Positions 4,776 through 5,472 of a DNA stretch of 5,472 bases are shown here, in pieces (position 1 is the stretch's first letter; the number at the start of each line of letters is the position of its first letter). Origin of the DNA: Prevotellaceae bacterium (GTDB taxonomy: Bacteria; Bacteroidota; Bacteroidia; Bacteroidales; UBA932); NCBI GenBank assembly GCA_031287815.1, contig JAITSM010000237.1:1-5472 (forward strand), read 5' to 3'. Made by a program: the position numbers and the translations under genes. The notes under the pieces were generated by a model. That model saw nothing but the letters and a program-made list of their open reading frames with translations. It was not told the origin of the DNA and did no database searches.

Positions 4776-4846
4776 TCATTTTTACGAAAAATAAAAGTAA
4801 ATAACCATACAATGGTGTAAAGATAATAGTGTCTTTATAAAATTTG

Positions 4847-4919
4847 GCAGCATAAGGTTGTTTTGCGCAGGGGTGTTTTGTGTTTGTTTAATCACTCGCG
4901 TAAAACAACCAAAAGCTGC
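4847..4919 (+). promoter_or_regulatory. Hairpin with symmetric A-rich internal loop before the last gene
   Basis: The base stem GCAGC (4847-4851) pairs with GCTGC (4915-4919). A 4x4 internal loop follows, ATAA (4852-4855) facing AAAA (4911-4914). The main stem GGTTGTTTTGCGC (4856-4868) pairs with GCGTAAAACAACC (4898-4910) over 13 positions including one G-U. Beyond a two-base bulge, GGGTG (4871-4875) pairs with CACTC (4893-4897), closing a 17-nt loop. It ends 34 nt before the start codon at 4954 and lacks a T-tract, so it is not an obvious terminator. Confidence 0.6.
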
Positions 4920-4953
4920 AAAAAATAATATTAACTTTTAAACACACATTTTT

Positions 4954-5472
4954 ATGAAAACAAAACTTTTCTTTTTTGCCATGCTGATAAGCATGGCAGC
5001 AAGCGCACAAACTGGCGTTACCGTTACGCCTGTTAGTGTAAAAAGCAACATCGTTACATTTAATGTATCCTGGTTGAATAGCTCCCGTACCGGCACACAC
5101 AATTCCAAAGTGTGGATATTTGTAGATTATCGCCCTGTAACGAACAACGTGGCTTTGGGCAGTTGGGAACGGGCGTTGATTGCGGGAATGCCTACCGCTA
5201 CTTCCGGCACGCCAACGAGAGAAACAACAACCGACAAAGGCTTTTGGCTGCAAGGCACGTCGGGAAGTTCCGGCACGTACCACGCTGCGGTAACCGTAAC
5301 GTTGAGCAATGTTCCTGCGCAATTCAATTGGTGCGCTTACGTTTCCGACTATCCGCCGAATATGGTTATGGATGAACAAACCTATTACTTTAAAGGTACG
5401 CCGCCATTCATATTAAAAGAAGCGAATGGAACGATTCATGAAATCACACAAACATCCATGCCGAAAGCAAAT
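4954..5472 (+). CDS. Secreted surface-type protein, N-terminal part (runs off the window)
   Basis: The frame from ATG 4954 is open for 173 codons to the last base. Residues 1-18 (MKTKLFFFAMLISMAASA) form a signal peptide, with cleavage expected before QT. The following region has beta-sandwich character: TVTPVSVKSNIVTFNVSWLNSS (23-44), SKVWIFVDYRPVTN (51-64), a Gly/Ser/Thr-rich stretch (83-108), then AAVTVTLSNVPAQFNWCAYVSDYPP (111-135) and TYYFKGTPPFIL (143-154). I recognise this VWIFVDYRP...FNWCAYxSDYPPN...FKGTPPFIL arrangement as the N-terminal module of large, poorly characterised secreted Bacteroidetes proteins. From memory, these often continue into Fibrobacter succinogenes major paralogous domains or type IX secretion C-termini, but that part lies outside the window. 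The start is supported by the signal peptide and an AT-rich upstream region. It is preceded by a long structured leader. Confidence 0.85.
   Translation, partial: MKTKLFFFAMLISMAASAQTGVTVTPVSVKSNIVTFNVSWLNSSRTGTHNSKVWIFVDYRPVTNNVALGSWERALIAGMPTATSGTPTRETTTDKGFWLQGTSGSSGTYHAAVTVTLSNVPAQFNWCAYVSDYPPNMVMDEQTYYFKGTPPFILKEANGTIHEITQTSMPKAN

Larger units (their letters stand above)
4596..4953 (+). ncRNA. Candidate structured leader or small RNA (no protein gene)
   Basis: No protein-coding frame is supported in this AT-rich 358-nt stretch. It begins at a consensus promoter and contains a chain of hairpins: 4627-4637 (4 bp), 4652-4674 (8 bp, AAAGAAAA with TTTTCTTT), 4697-4775 (22 pairs), 4804-4816 (ACCAT-ACA-ATGGT), 4816-4839 (TAAAGA with TCTTTA) and 4847-4919 (5+13+5 pairs). 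Segment 4743-4757 can also pair with 4647-4656 (10 bp) or with 4608-4620 (13 bp including one wobble), which would exclude some of the local folds. It may be a long regulatory 5' leader of the secreted-protein gene, or a small RNA ending after the 22-pair stem near the T5 run at 4779-4783. It matches no RNA family that I can name. Confidence 0.35.

Noticed and set aside
4761..4820. Nineteen-codon frame starting ATG in the leader (MNVLLSF...)
   Set aside because: It starts within the right arm of the 22-pair hairpin and has no supporting initiation signal or recognisable product; a leader peptide cannot be excluded but is not supported.
4596..4953. Retron or group II intron RNA
   Set aside because: No reverse transcriptase or maturase gene is nearby, and the hairpin arrangement does not match conserved intron or msr/msd layouts that I can recognise.
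4888..5379. Minus-strand open frame of 163 codons opposite the last gene
   Set aside because: The plus frame has a signal peptide and a recognised domain pattern; the antisense start would lie inside that domain.

Overview
The window looks like chromosomal DNA of an uncultured Bacteroidetes (Bacteroidota), probably order Bacteroidales. The evidence is a DUF1573 exported protein, a MeaB GTPase of the Bacteroidetes type, a lipoprotein, a secreted surface-type protein of a kind I associate with this phylum, start sites without clear Shine-Dalgarno sequences, and three promoters of the Bacteroidetes form (TTG, 19-20 nt, TAnnTTTG). Genus-level placement is not possible from this sequence.

Layout. 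Bases 2-139 are the last 45 codons of a gene entering from the left. Bases 140-455 hold heptanucleotide repeats, a perfect 28-bp palindrome, an intrinsic terminator, more heptads and a promoter. A DUF1573 protein follows (456-1511), then a heptad-rich gap, meaB (1623-2690), another short ACTACT-rich gap, and a 10-TM heavy-metal/manganese exporter-like protein (2785-3852). A small lipoprotein with a possible MliC-like domain (3866-4222) lies convergent on the minus strand with its own promoter. From 4223 to 4953 no protein gene is supported. This gap holds the lipoprotein promoter and leader hairpin, a heptad array, a dispersed palindromic element with a second palindrome inside it, a third promoter, and about 360 nt of AT-rich DNA with several strong, partly mutually exclusive hairpins. 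This leads to the start of a secreted protein (4954 to the window edge, incomplete).

How the genes relate. I see no single pathway. MeaB protects and loads B12-dependent methylmalonyl-CoA mutase, which is not in the window. The exporter sits 94 nt downstream and could be co-transcribed, but nothing shows a shared function. DUF1573, the lipoprotein and the last gene are all exported envelope proteins.

The most unusual content is non-coding. Degenerate 7-nt tandem repeats occur in the larger intergenic gaps up to about 4440, and one runs in register into the meaB start codon. Two palindromic elements share their ends. The leader before the last gene has the features of a structured RNA (promoter, a 22-pair stem, competing long-range pairings, a hairpin with a symmetric A-rich internal loop). 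It is the best candidate here for something undescribed, but it rests on base-pairing worked out by hand only.
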